A stretch of 64,000 nucleotides of DNA, taken from contig CM051004.1 in assembly GCA_027704905.1 (NCBI GenBank), forward strand, positions 12,502,948 through 12,566,947, given 5' to 3'. The notes under the pieces are model-generated. The model searched no databases, was not told the DNA's origin, and saw only the letters and a program-made list of their open reading frames with translations. Both the position numbers and the translations under genes were made by a program. Positions within the stretch are counted from its first letter, which is position 1, and the number at the start of each line of letters is the position of its first letter. Of this stretch, positions 53,124-64,000 are shown in pieces. The DNA comes from Muraenolepis orangiensis (Eukaryota; Chordata; Actinopteri; Gadiformes; Muraenolepididae).

Positions 53124-55472
53124 CTACTCCGTGAGCTGCTTCTGGAGACTGTCCACCTCCGGTGGGTTCTCCTTGACCAGGGCGTTCAGAGCCAGCGGGG
53201 CATTCCTGTGTACATCTGTGGAGCAGTTGGACATGGCGTTGGCCACCATGCAGAACTTGCGCAGAAGGATCTCCCTGAGGAGCAGGTACACCCAAGGGTC
53301 CAGGATCTGGTTGAGCGAGGCCAGGCGTATGGCCGTCAGGAAGAAGTTGCAGTCCAAGTCTGATGAAGAGGAGGACAAGGAGGAGGAAGACGAGGAGGAG
53401 GACGACGAGGAGGGGTCTCCCGGGTCAGCCTTGCAGTGGTGGGACGATGTCTGGGTGGAGATCATTCTCAGCATCAGCACCTGAAACGGGAGGTCACCGA
53501 TTAGGAGAGAAATTTCTTCATGGATCACTTCACGTCTGTTTGCTTGGGGTTGACGATACCGTTTACTACCGTTGTTATTGGCAGTGCGAGTGATGAGTTG
53601 TTTTACTCTTTGGCTTTGATCGCCAGTTTTGTGCTGGGGAGCACAGCTATTCAACTCATATTGTGTTGGGAAAACCCACACAATTTGTAGTTATACCAAT
53701 ATTGAAGTCATGCAGGATGTGTGCTCATGTTCGGATATGATATTGTATAACATATAATCCTTCATTCTATTCTAATCTAATCAACTAATGCACTTCTTGC
53801 ATGGTGTATGTTTGGTTTTACATGAACTACTTTGCTTGCACATGAGAACATTTAGAAAAAAAAGTTTGTTAACCCTATGTCCCAATAAAACAATAAAACA
53901 TAAATCTGAGAATGTGGTCACTTTTTGGTCACAAGAGACCAATGTGGTCACACTGCAATAATAATGACTACCGATAAGATCATTTTACCAGGCTGTCACA
54001 CTATATTAAGATGATATCAACGCAGTTTACAGCCGGCTGATGAGATGGTGTCCAAGAGCCCTGTGGATGATCCTCGTATCCTCAGCGGGGCTGTACAACC
54101 TGTGACGGGCCACACATGACCTCATTGCAGAATGAGCAGACCACCCAACCCAACCTAAGTGGATTAATTGCAAATGGCATCAGTTTATCAAAGGAGGCTT
54201 GCAGGACTGCGTGTCACTGCCTCTGTCTTTTGGCACGTATAGGAATAACAACAAAACATGGACACGTGTACGACTATACGTGTGTGTCTAAATGTCTAAA
54301 GGTATATATACCTATTATTATGCACATATCTCACACATACTCTATAAGTAACCTTAGAACAGTTTTTTTTATACCTAGTAGACTGTCTTTTAGCAGCTGT
54401 AAACTGTACATTGTATATTACCATGCACTTTGCTGCAACATGTGCACTCTGGTTAGATGGCAAATTATTTTCGCTGTACTGTACTTGTGCTGTGCAATGA
54501 CAATACATTTAAATCTTATCTAATCGAATCTAAATGGATTAAAGAAGTCAAATCAATCCCATGGATAACGACGCATATGAATAAATTATATAAAATAAAA
54601 AAATAAAAAACGCATACCAGTAAGGGAGCCCAGCAAATGAGCAGGACGCACATGATCCCCAACAGTTGGATGACCGTCTCCGTGGTGAGGCGCTCCCAAT
54701 ACTTGGAGGACTTGGACGTGGCCGATTTGTTCCTGCAGCGTATCACCAATCCCCGGATGGTCATCACGTTGCAGGAGAAAGTCACAAGCAGAGACACGAT
54801 CCCAAGCACCGCGAAAGTGATGGAGAAAAACATGTTCCCGGGGACCTCCCTGTCCCCGGTGCTGATGAAGCACCAAGTCCCCGGCCACTGGCGAGTGTAT
54901 TTGCCCACACCGGCGATGGGCAGCAAGGCAAAGATCAAGACGAGACACCATATGATCGCCAGGGTCAATTTGGTGACACTTGTTTTCATGTGGTTGGAGT
55001 ACCAGTGTGGGTTCGTGATGGCCATGGCCCTCTCAATCGCCATAACGCTCGCCATGAAGAGAGAGCAAAGGCCGAAAGTGGTCATACACACGCCGAAAAA
55101 CGCGCACAACTTGTTGGATGGGTCGATGTTCTCCCATTTCATGTCCGCCTGGTAAACCGAGATGACGATAGGACTGGTCAGTAGCTGCCCGAAGAGATCG
55201 GTCAGCGCCAACGATCCAATACAAAGCAAAAAAGACTTTTTCCTTTTATTGCCCTTCTTTTTATACGAAAAATACACCAGGATGAGAGCGAGAGAGTTGC
55301 CCACCATGCCCGTGACCATCATAGTAATGGGAAACCCCACGGACACGGATCTACAAGAGTCACTCTTCGTGCCATTCATGTCTTCGCGTAATTGTTTGGA
55401 GACGTTCGAGTTCCGCATGTTGTCTCCAACGTTTTGCCAAGCGTCCAGATAATCACAGTTTTCGGACGTCAT
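53124..55472 (-). CDS. ptger3: Prostaglandin E2 receptor EP3, two exons, 403 aa
   Basis: Gi-coupled seven-helix plasma-membrane receptor for PGE2. Exon 1 is 55472-54618 (285 codons, donor CTG|GTATGC), exon 2 is 53480-53124 (acceptor TTTCAG, stop TAG). The join is in phase 0 between TM6 and ECL3, the usual prostanoid-receptor intron site. Visible: sequons NVS (23) and NGT (33), TM1 from about 44, [18 protein letters not shown]123 and C201 for the conserved disulfide, ERA at 147-149 in place of [11 protein letters not shown], and R337 in TM7 ([14 protein letters not shown]), the PGE2-carboxylate arginine. Oddities: a poly-Ser run (309-325) in ECL3 and a C-tail beginning VANAMSNCS. Start: an upstream in-frame ATG at 55574 would add 34 residues, but the ATG at 55472 has A at -3 and gives a family-like N-terminus. 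Confidence 0.93.
54365..54545 (+). mobile_element. Retrotransposon 3' end in PTGER3 intron
   Basis: CTGTACTGTACTTGTGCTGT, GCAATGACAATACATTT and the tail TCTTATCTAATCGAATCTAA match the general form of fish LINE/SINE 3' ends (polymerase-stop-like tail with short repeats). Only the end is recognisable. Confidence 0.5.
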
Positions 55473-55700
55473 CCTTTCCGCCAGGATGATGGGATCAGCA
55501 TCATAAAGAGCAAAAGTCCATCGCACGTGTCCAACATCATCCAGTCCACTCCAGTTGGACCATCTGGTAGTCATCCATCCAGTTGCGTTAAGTTACTTCA
55601 GCAGCACACTGATGGAGTGGAGGAGGAGGAGGCGTTCCGGGTCCTTTCAACACTGACTGGAGGCGGGACTCGACAGTAGCCAGTACTTATACTACACGGT
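55473..55700 (-). promoter_or_regulatory. PTGER3 5' UTR / upstream region
   Basis: On the minus strand the frame is open upstream from 55472 to the ATG at 55574. A GGAGG-rich stretch (plus strand 55615-55634) follows. No TATA box or initiator can be assigned. Confidence 0.35.
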
Positions 55701-57757
55701 TCGGTAAGGGTTAACATATTTATTATTAGGGCACTTAAAAAAAATCCAGACGAATCCATTACCAGTGTTCAAACTATTAAATTAAGTTAAATTCGATAAA
55801 TTGATCAGCATGTGTCATTGTTCAGGGACCATGTGTTTGAGACAACGAGGGGGGGGGCATTTGCAGAAATAAACTATAGACTAAATCATTACATTTTGTG
55901 GAAAGGGAAAATAGTGAAACATGATGATGAATCGGCCATTATATAAATCAGTGATCACTCATTTATCACAGGTCCAACCTTGATAATGTGGTCATTAAGC
56001 GAATTAATCATAAGAAAACATAATTTAGACACATACATTTGCGCTGAAAAGCAAGTTGTATACCAGACTATTAAAAGGCCGACTGGATATTTTTACGCAG
56101 CGCAGTGGTCGAGACCAGCGCCCCCTCTCGACCAACACGAGAAGGGCATGACGCACGGTGAGAAGAAACATTAAAGTAGACATTAACCAACAAATATCCT
56201 AAAGCTGTGTTAATAAAATGTTGATGCATAATACGATGTATACATAGATGTGTGATGGGTAATATACATAGCTTATTCACATTATATGTCTTCCAAGTAA
56301 TATAGGCTCTATTAAAGGAAGGACACGTTTTACCTTCACTATCCTTGTTTCACTATGTTTGTTTTTAGTCTTATTTAATGAAGTGACCAGATGTTAAATG
56401 TTCTTAGTTTTAGATAGGTTTTTCATTCATTCTAAATTGTATTTGTTAATGTTTTTAATGTCTATTTTTATTTTCTTTATGTCTCATGTAATGTTTCTGT
56501 TGTCCTGGACCCCAGGAAGACTAGCTGGTCGTCCAGGAGTCACCTTAAGGGGATCATTGTGTCAATCTAATAAATATCTCTCAGAGGAATAGGAGAATGT
56601 GCCCAAGAGATGAATGTATGATTAGTTGACCCATGATGCCGCTTACTCCCATAACGTATGATTAGGTTGACCTTGAGCCGTTATAGTCCCATGAGGTAAT
56701 GGAGCACAACAGATGACATTGGGCGACGGTCACCACTCACCATGGTAGGATACGCCGACTTCACCTCGGGATCCGTTGGGCCAGTACTGGGAGTGTACTG
56801 GCACACTTATGCCCCAGTGGGCATAATCTCACTCAGGATTATGAAAACACAAGACAATCACTTAATTCAACGTATTTTATTTACATGTCGTTTTACATTT
56901 CATTTCATTCTTTTTTTCTTTTCTTTTTTACAGAAGAAAACACCCATTAGCGCATCCTGTCAACGCTGCATCGTGAAGTGAACTCGTTTGATGTTCTGAA
57001 TGTGTATTTTCTCGGGAGACCCGATTTTTACCAGTTTTAAGAAATGCCTGTCAACATTTGTTGTTGCAGTGTTTTTTTGTCATTCATGGGTGCCAATCAT
57101 TTTACTGTAAGTTTCCAAAAGTGAAACTCGAGAGGATGTTGCAATTAATGACATTGAGTAAACAAAAAACAAAAATATCTTTTACAAAGTAAAAGAAAAA
57201 AATACTTACCTTGAACACAAAACAGGAACCAAAACAGACCACACTCAAGCGGGCTAGCCTTTCTTATCCTACCATCTTGAAACAAACTAGTTCATGACCA
57301 AATCCATATCTTTTTTTTAGTGAACCAAAACAAAATCTGAACCTACATTTGAGTAAGTTTTTTTTGCAGGAGATTCCAATAAGAAATAAATTGTTTAAAA
57401 AACAAAACAAAAATTGGATACAACCTCTTCACAGTATTTTGTTTTTTTTTGTTTATCTTACATGACCATACATTAGTATTTTATTGGACACCTAAAGTTA
57501 CACGCACACACACACACAAACGCATGTCACAGAATGTATGTCGTATTAAGGAAGCAGCGGGTAGCATGAGAGGGACAGTTGCTCTTACTTTAAGGGAAGC
57601 GGACAAGATGTGCTGCAACCTTTTATGAAATTGAACAGCATGGAACGGGCCGGGGTGGTTTTAATTTTTTTTTTTGTTTCCGTTTCAAAAACACAACATG
57701 CACTTAAGAACTAAGGGTCCTTGGTTTTTTTCCTCCCTCTCTGATTTCTGTCTGTTT
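55701..57757. other. PTGER3-ZRANB2 intergenic region and ZRANB2 3' UTR
   Basis: The part next to 57757 is the ZRANB2 3' UTR. A minus-strand AATAAA (plus TTTATT, 57480-57485) would give a UTR of about 280 nt, and another lies at 56876-56881. No further gene is recognised. Confidence 0.45.
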
Positions 57758-60700
57758 TTAAACCGCTTCCTTTTTTGAACTGGAGCCCGAGTGAGAGGAT
57801 CCGGAGGAATGTCCACGGCGTCTGGAGGAACACGGAGACATCGCGGGAAGAAGAGAACGGTGAGCAAAAATACACCTCACTTTACACACTAAAATAAAAA
57901 CAACAAAACAAAACATGCATTTAAAAAGAGAAAAAAAAACATCCAAGAATGAAATTCAAATATCTGAACACATTTCTCTTGGTACAACAAAAAACAATAA
58001 CACACATTTGGATACCAATTCAGAACAGGAGAATAAGTCAAGTCAGTGAGTGGACCACTGGTAGCGGTCCACGGCAAACCCAAACCTTTCAGACGACTGG
58101 GGCCGAGTGCGCCTCCGCTTCCTCCCTCCGGACGAGGACCTGGAGCGGCTGCGTTTGCGCGGGGCCTCGGGCGAGCGCTTGGGGCTGGAGGAGCGCGAGT
58201 GTGGGGACCCCTTCCTGGGAGAGGAGCTCTTCCTGGGAGAGGAGCTCTTCCTGGGAGAGGAGCTCTTCCTGGGAGAGGAGCCCTTCCTAGACCGGGAGCT
58301 GGATCTTTTAGGAGGAGGGGAAGGGATAAAGCAAGCGAGGTAGTCAGTGTGGTAGACGCAGAGCTCAACCAGAGGGGGGGGGGGGAGCAGGCATTCCATG
58401 AATGCTGAACCCAAGTTCTTTGCTTTGCGCTCCTAACAAGGTACCTTATGATACTGCTCATTATAGTAGTTATATAAAAAGGTGTTTAACCAAATACATT
58501 TTTGGAGTCTTCTGCAGCCATGCTATCTTAGCACCACTTCTCAGGATTGAGGTGATACAATAATGACAATGAACACTTTACAATTAAACGTTGCAGGCAG
58601 TTGTAATCAAAATTCAAGGTTGATAGTCTGAATATATATACGCATCGGTCAGGTTTCTTGTAATGGTATCAGAACAAGACTCAGTGACACACAATAGGCG
58701 GAGGCTAGAGTAGTATAAAGAGGGGTCATCGCTGCGAAGCCTCCTGTTAGCTTAACAAGGGCCAGGCCAGTAATCTGCAGCCTTCAGCCCCGAAACATAC
58801 ACTCTCTCTGGGGGGAGAGAGAGTGCATGTCACCTCATTCACCTGGAAGCGGACCTGGAGCCAGATCCAGACCTGGAACTGGAGGAGCTCCTAGAGCGGG
58901 ATCTGGAACACAAGAAAAACCTTTTTCCAATATTTTCCATGTGGAGGACAGAACGGGGACACTGTACTGTGCACAAGAGACTGATGCATGGTACAGTACA
59001 GCAACAGTAACCTGGAGCAGGAAAAGTTAGAGGAAAACGTATAGTATGTGTACAAAACTTTGCAATTACAGAGATAAAAAAACCATTTCTTATTGAATAA
59101 ACTCATTGACTTACAATGTTCAAAAACATCTAGAACCGTTAGTGTCTGAATTGTCAATTGAATAAAAACTGAAAAAGTCACAATGTGAATGTGCATTTTT
59201 AAACAATAAGTCAAGGTATTGGGTACACGGACAATCTGACCACAAAAAGGACAACGGCATCAAAAAAGCTAGAAATCAGCATACAAAAAAACCAACAGCA
59301 TGTTGAGTTCAAGTGGACCAGTACTTGGGAGAGAAGAGAGCCGATACTGACATTTTGCCTGGCGTTACCCTTTACCTGGACCTGGACCGAGAGCTGGAGC
59401 TGGACGAGTGCGAGGAGGAGCGGGACCGAGAAGAAGCAGGGGGGCTGGCCTTATCCTCCTTCTCCTCCTCCTCCTCTACCGCCGCCGCCGCCTCCTTCTC
59501 CTCAACTTCCTTCTTCACTTCCTTCTCCCCCTCCTTGGCCTCCCCCTCCTTGGCCTCATCTTCGCTGGCGTCCAGGTCATACTTGGACAGGTCTCCATCC
59601 TCATCCTCCTCGTCGTCATCATCATCCTAGAGGGTTACGGATTGTTCAAATTAAGCTTTGCCGTAGCGGGTTTCATTGTTCATGAACCGGGCCCTGGGCC
59701 CCATGTGGGTCAACTTACATCCAGTTTGTATTTGGAAAGGTCTCCCTCCTCCTCATCCTCATCTTCGTCGTCTTCCTCCACGGGCTTCACGGGCGCCTTC
59801 TTCTCCGGCTCTTTTGTCTCTGCTGAAGGTTCGCTGCCCGGCTTGCCGCGGAACTTTTTCTTCTTCCTGCCAAACTGTTGCATAGCCGAGAGACAACAAA
59901 CCACCGCATGAGAAAGCTTCTTAGTTCATGTAGAAACACACTCGAAACATATGCTAACCCTATGCACACTAGAAACATATGCATATCCAGTTCTACAAGT
60001 CCCAACAGACTGAGGTACTGCCACCCCCCCCAACTACTCTGCATTCGTTCAAGTTGTTTATTTTTTTGTGCAGCACTTAAGCATATTAGTAGTTAGTCCA
60101 TTAAGAGATTTTCGCACGCCTACATCGTTCTGGGCAGCACTTGAAAGTCTCTTATTATGAAAGTGAAATGAGTAAACAACGTTAAACATGGTCACCTCAT
60201 CGTATTCTCCATCAGAGTCCTCCCTTTCGATGTACTCCACGTTCTCCCTTTCATTGAACCCGCCGCCGTAGCCTGTCAAAAGAAGACAACACATGAGAGA
60301 ACTCTGACATGAGATGCACTGCAGAACAGTCACGTAGTTCTGGTCCACTGGGTTCCTTTCTTACCGGTTCTCTCCTCAAGCTTAGCATATTTTGGTGTGT
60401 TACACATGTTGCACTCCGACCGCCGGGCCCAGTTCACGTTGCCACACCTTGAAACAAGAGTCGTAAACGAGGTGGGAATCAGCCATACAGAATGCATAAG
60501 GGTTCCATGGTGTTGAAAGTGTTGAAAGGAACCCGCTGCAGTAAATGCAGTTTTTCTACTGAGTCACATACGTTTTACACTGCCAGTCATTGGCACTGAA
60601 GAGACCTCTGCTCTTCTCAGCTAGGGTTTTCCCAATCTCAGTGCCTCCTGCCTTCATCATCTTCGCCTCTGTCGTTTTATCTGCAGGAACGCAGATGACA

Positions 60701-61902
60701 GAAGCAGATGACAACCAAAGTAACACATGACGCACAGTAGTTTTCGGGCTCAATAAAAATAAAACATCTTGAAAGAGCAGGACTTACCTCGACCACATCT
60801 GTTACAACTGGTTCTCCTTGCGAAGTTCACGTTTGCACATCTGCAGAAACAGAAAAGACCATCATCTTCAAGATCAGCACAGGACAAGAAAGTCATCCAG
60901 AGGATGGTGAGGATGGCGAAAACGATCACCAGTGTGCACTCCCATGCATCAGGAGATCTTGTGGTGTTGGAAAAAAGCCATCTCTATCATAAGGAACACA
61001 ACCACCGTGGGGACCATCTCTCCCCCCCCCCCAGCATCCAAACCAGGACTACCAGGTTCATGGACAGTTTTTACCCACAGGCAGTGCGCCTACTGAACGG
61101 TTAGGACTGCTGTCACTATCGTAACATCGTCACCAATATGACACGCTCATATTTCTTACTGGACCTATCACAGGACTTACTGTATTTATGATGCTGCTAC
61201 CATTCACTCAAAAATGCTTTGTGCACCACATTATCGATCTTAAAACAACCTTATTGTTCTTTATTATTGAGGGAAAGGGGGAAAAGCATTACATTGTCTT
61301 TGTTTCACATTGCAAAATAAAGAATCTCGAATGTGGACTACAGGGAAGTACCTCGAGTCTCAGCATCTAGTAGGATAACCACTAAAAACAGGACATTTGT
61401 CAACAGTGTCCATTCATTGCGTTTTTGCAGCCGCAGTTCAATTGTGCAGACCCACAATGCAGTTTAATTATTTATCATTACTCTTATCGTTAAACTATTG
61501 GATATTGATTCAATCAAAAGCCACCAGCAGTCACACACACTGTCAGCTCGGCTACATGCTAGCCAAGTATTACACCAACAGCAGGTCAAAGAGCATGGTT
61601 GTTCTTGGAGGGGCTGGACATACACAGTGTGTATTATGGTAGCGCACATTCATTTTGTATTTAGTTAGTTTATTATATTTAGCTTTACTAACTCAACCTT
61701 CTGAAGTTAGCAGGCCTCGCGCTGCTGGCTAGCGTTGCGGCTAGCACGTCCAGCTAATTCTCAAACCGCCCACCGCTAACATACTATAATATAATATAAC
61801 CGTTCAGAACATAACATTTTACGGATCATCTACTTACTTCTTATCGGGACAAACCCAATCGCCGTCGCTGACCCGAAAACTCTTTGTTCCTGAAGTCGTC
61901 AT
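57758..61902 (-). CDS. zranb2: ZRANB2 splicing regulator (two RanBP2-type zinc fingers + RS domain), 10 exons, 378 aa
   Basis: Nuclear RNA-binding protein that influences alternative splicing; its RanBP2-type fingers bind GGU-type RNA. Exons (minus): 61902-61838, 60840-60788, 60680-60572, 60447-60365, 60272-60196, 59874-59719, 59626-59376, 58902-58843, 58304-58086, 57821-57758. All junctions are GT/AG with continuous phase. Finger 1 has C18, C23, C34, C37 (WVCPDKKC ... SCNRC); finger 2 has C74, C77, C88, C91 (WQCKTC ... ECNMC). Then come YGGGFNERENVEYIERE, the acidic DLSKYKLD/DLSKYDLD blocks and an Arg/Ser domain from about 249, ending SSGSSHSGSSSKKEAV. Human ZRANB2 has about 330 aa; the excess is acidic/Lys-rich sequence in exon 7 and SSPRK repeats in exon 9. 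Reading through the exon 9 donor ends at 58043 and gives an alternative 371-aa form. Confidence 0.95.
58215..58290 (-). repeat. 18-bp coding tandem repeat in ZRANB2 exon 9
   Basis: TTCCTGGGAGAGGAGCTC (plus strand) repeats about four times and encodes the hexapeptide KSSSPR on the minus strand. Frame is preserved because 18 is a multiple of three. Confidence 0.9.
60868..61325 (+). mobile_element. L2-like LINE remnant in ZRANB2 intron 1
   Basis: The plus frame ending at 61104 contains RTTRFMDSFYPQAVRLLNG, matching the LINE C-terminus at about 14340-14395 ([16 protein letters not shown]). An upstream KVIQRMVRMAKTIT segment recalls the [12 protein letters not shown] region. The 3' tail has AAATAAAGAATCTCGAATG near 61315-61333. 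It lies antisense to ZRANB2. Confidence 0.7.
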
Positions 61903-62034
61903 GTTAGCTGCTAAGAGCTAACTGGGGAAGTTGAGACCGGAGGAGCGAAGGAGGAGGAGGAGGAGCTGGAAGGATAGACTCCTCCGCCCCTCCTCCCCTC
62001 CTCCAGCTCCTCCTCCTTCGTACCTCCTCCTCCT
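61903..62034 (-). promoter_or_regulatory. ZRANB2 5' UTR / promoter region
   Basis: GC- and GGAGG-rich sequence upstream of the ZRANB2 start codon (minus strand). No TATA box is seen. The dispersed fish repeat begins about 130 bp from the ATG, so the undisturbed proximal promoter is short. Confidence 0.35.
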
Positions 62035-62115
62035 CATTACATTACGTTACATTACATTACATTACATAACAGTCATTTACCAGACGCTTTTATCCGAAGC
62101 GACTTACAATAGGGC
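62035..62115 (+). repeat. Dispersed fish repeat with CAGACGCTTTT core
   Basis: (ATTAC)n is followed by TCATTTACCAGACGCTTTTA and TCCGAAGCGACTTACA. Same family as 11011-11075. Confidence 0.7.
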
Positions 62116-62213
62116 GTTCAACAGAGGTAGGTAAGAGAACAACTCGTCTCCAGAAGTCAAAAGTGCCTCCTATTCTTCTTCTCTTCCTCCTCCTCTTTTT
62201 CTCCTCCTCTTCC

Positions 62214-63170
<957 letters not shown>

Positions 63171-63173
63171 CGG

Positions 63174-63175
<2 letters not shown>

Positions 63176-63217
<42 letters not shown>

Positions 63218-63240
63218 CGTGCGTGCGTGTGTGTGTGTAT
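63176..63240. repeat. (GT)n microsatellite
   Basis: A GT tract with GTGCGTGCGTGCGTG interruptions. Confidence 0.95.
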
Positions 63241-63651
63241 TCGGTTGGAGTTTGTTCTCGTTATTGACATCGAGGACGTCCAATGTCAGGACTCTGCAGG
63301 TGAACGTCTATAGGAGGGCTTCGGCGCGGTCGTCTGTCTGCATGGAATATGTCGATGCAGTGTTTGTGAGCTTCTGCTGTGGGCTGGAGAGTCTCTGCCA
63401 TTGGGCGGTGGTGGTGCCGAGGGTGGGTGTGCATTCCAGGTTATACTCGTATACTCGTTGTGTCATTGCCACAAACGGTCACTGGAGAGAGCTGTTGTGT
63501 TCTGGATGTGAGGACCAGGAAACCTAGGACCAGCAGGTCTGCTGTGTTACCAAGGGTTCAGTACGAGGGAGGGGTCTTCGCACCACAGTGGAAAAGGTGT
63601 GAATTGCAGATTTATTTGTGGCTTGCTTCTGTGTTGTGAAGATCCTGACAA

Positions 63652-63654
<3 letters not shown>

Positions 63655-63734
<80 letters not shown>

Positions 63735-63826
63735 TGTGTGTGTGTGTGTGTGCGTGCGTGCGTGCGTGTGCGTGTGTGTGTGCGTGTGTGTGTGTGGTGT
63801 TCATGAGTTTCTATGTGTGTTTGTGC

Positions 63827-63865
<39 letters not shown>
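63655..63865. repeat. (GT)n microsatellite, compound
   Basis: A perfect GT run (63655-63726) followed by GT with GCGT and GGTGT interruptions to about 63865. Confidence 0.95.
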
Positions 63866-63869
<4 letters not shown>

Positions 63870-64000
63870 ATAGTAGCTCTTGAATTGAAGCCAAAGTCTA
63901 AGAGCGAGACACTTGCATGGCAACCCGTTCTTTGTTCCACGGTTGTAAACGTGAATTTCGTTGTGTTAAGGAATACAATAATAGGATCAATCTGTGGACG

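Noticed and set aside
54637..55184. 172-codon plus frames opposite PTGER3 exon 1
   Set aside because: Antisense shadows of the EP3 coding exon, which has clear GPCR motifs.
55473..55574. Upstream EP3 start codon at 55574
   Set aside because: It has T at -3 and an overlapping out-of-frame ATG; the ATG at 55472 has better context. It is not excluded.
58043..58414. Single-exon RS-rich minus ORF
   Set aside because: It is ZRANB2 exon 9 plus intron read-through, with no start codon context of its own.
58305..60787. A mir-186 precursor, which lies in a ZRANB2 intron in mammals
   Set aside because: I looked for the mature sequence on the minus strand of the introns and did not find it.

Overview
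The window is vertebrate, almost certainly teleost, nuclear DNA. It carries three intron-containing genes in the order and orientation I know from human 1p31: cystathionine gamma-lyase (CTH, +, 166-7673), prostaglandin E receptor EP3 (PTGER3, -, 53124-55472) and the zinc-finger RS protein ZRANB2 (-, 57758-61902). All exons were placed by hand from GT/AG junctions, phase continuity and remembered family sequence. The fish assignment rests on the intronic and intergenic repeats (teleost-type L2-like LINE, piggyBac, hAT elements, tRNA-type SINEs) and on extreme (AC)n/(GT)n density. That density recalls codfishes, but this is only a guess.

Layout. 1-165: CTH upstream and 5' UTR. 166-7673: CTH in 12 exons; intron 7 holds a complete but dead hAT element with an exact 8-bp target duplication. 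8.2-15.3 kb: a repeat nest in which a piggyBac element (10277-12891, TTAA-flanked) has jumped into an 85-bp tandem repeat lying just 5' of a LINE with an open reverse-transcriptase frame (13040-14398). 15-53 kb: no host gene that I can support, but many microsatellites, minisatellites of 41-62-bp period, palindromes, LINE tails, SINE-like pieces, a second hAT (30935-31801) and a 2-kb CACT satellite (46611-48623). 53.1-55.5 kb: PTGER3. 57.7-61.9 kb: ZRANB2, with an LINE remnant in its first intron. 61.9-64 kb: upstream flank with a dispersed fish repeat and GA/GT tracts.

The genes do not form a functional unit. CTH makes cysteine and H2S, EP3 is a PGE2-sensing GPCR and ZRANB2 is a splicing regulator; they are neighbours by conserved synteny. 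I found no new multi-gene system. The most unusual items are: an approximately 0.9-kb composite of eight 50-bp repeats and a 450-bp inverted repeat with (CA)n/(TG)n arms, part of which recurs 2 kb away; a piggyBac ORF that lost its catalytic centre by an in-frame deletion; a poly-serine expansion in an extracellular loop of EP3, together with an isoform-type tail fused to its TM7 exon; and a 128-bp near-perfect palindrome.
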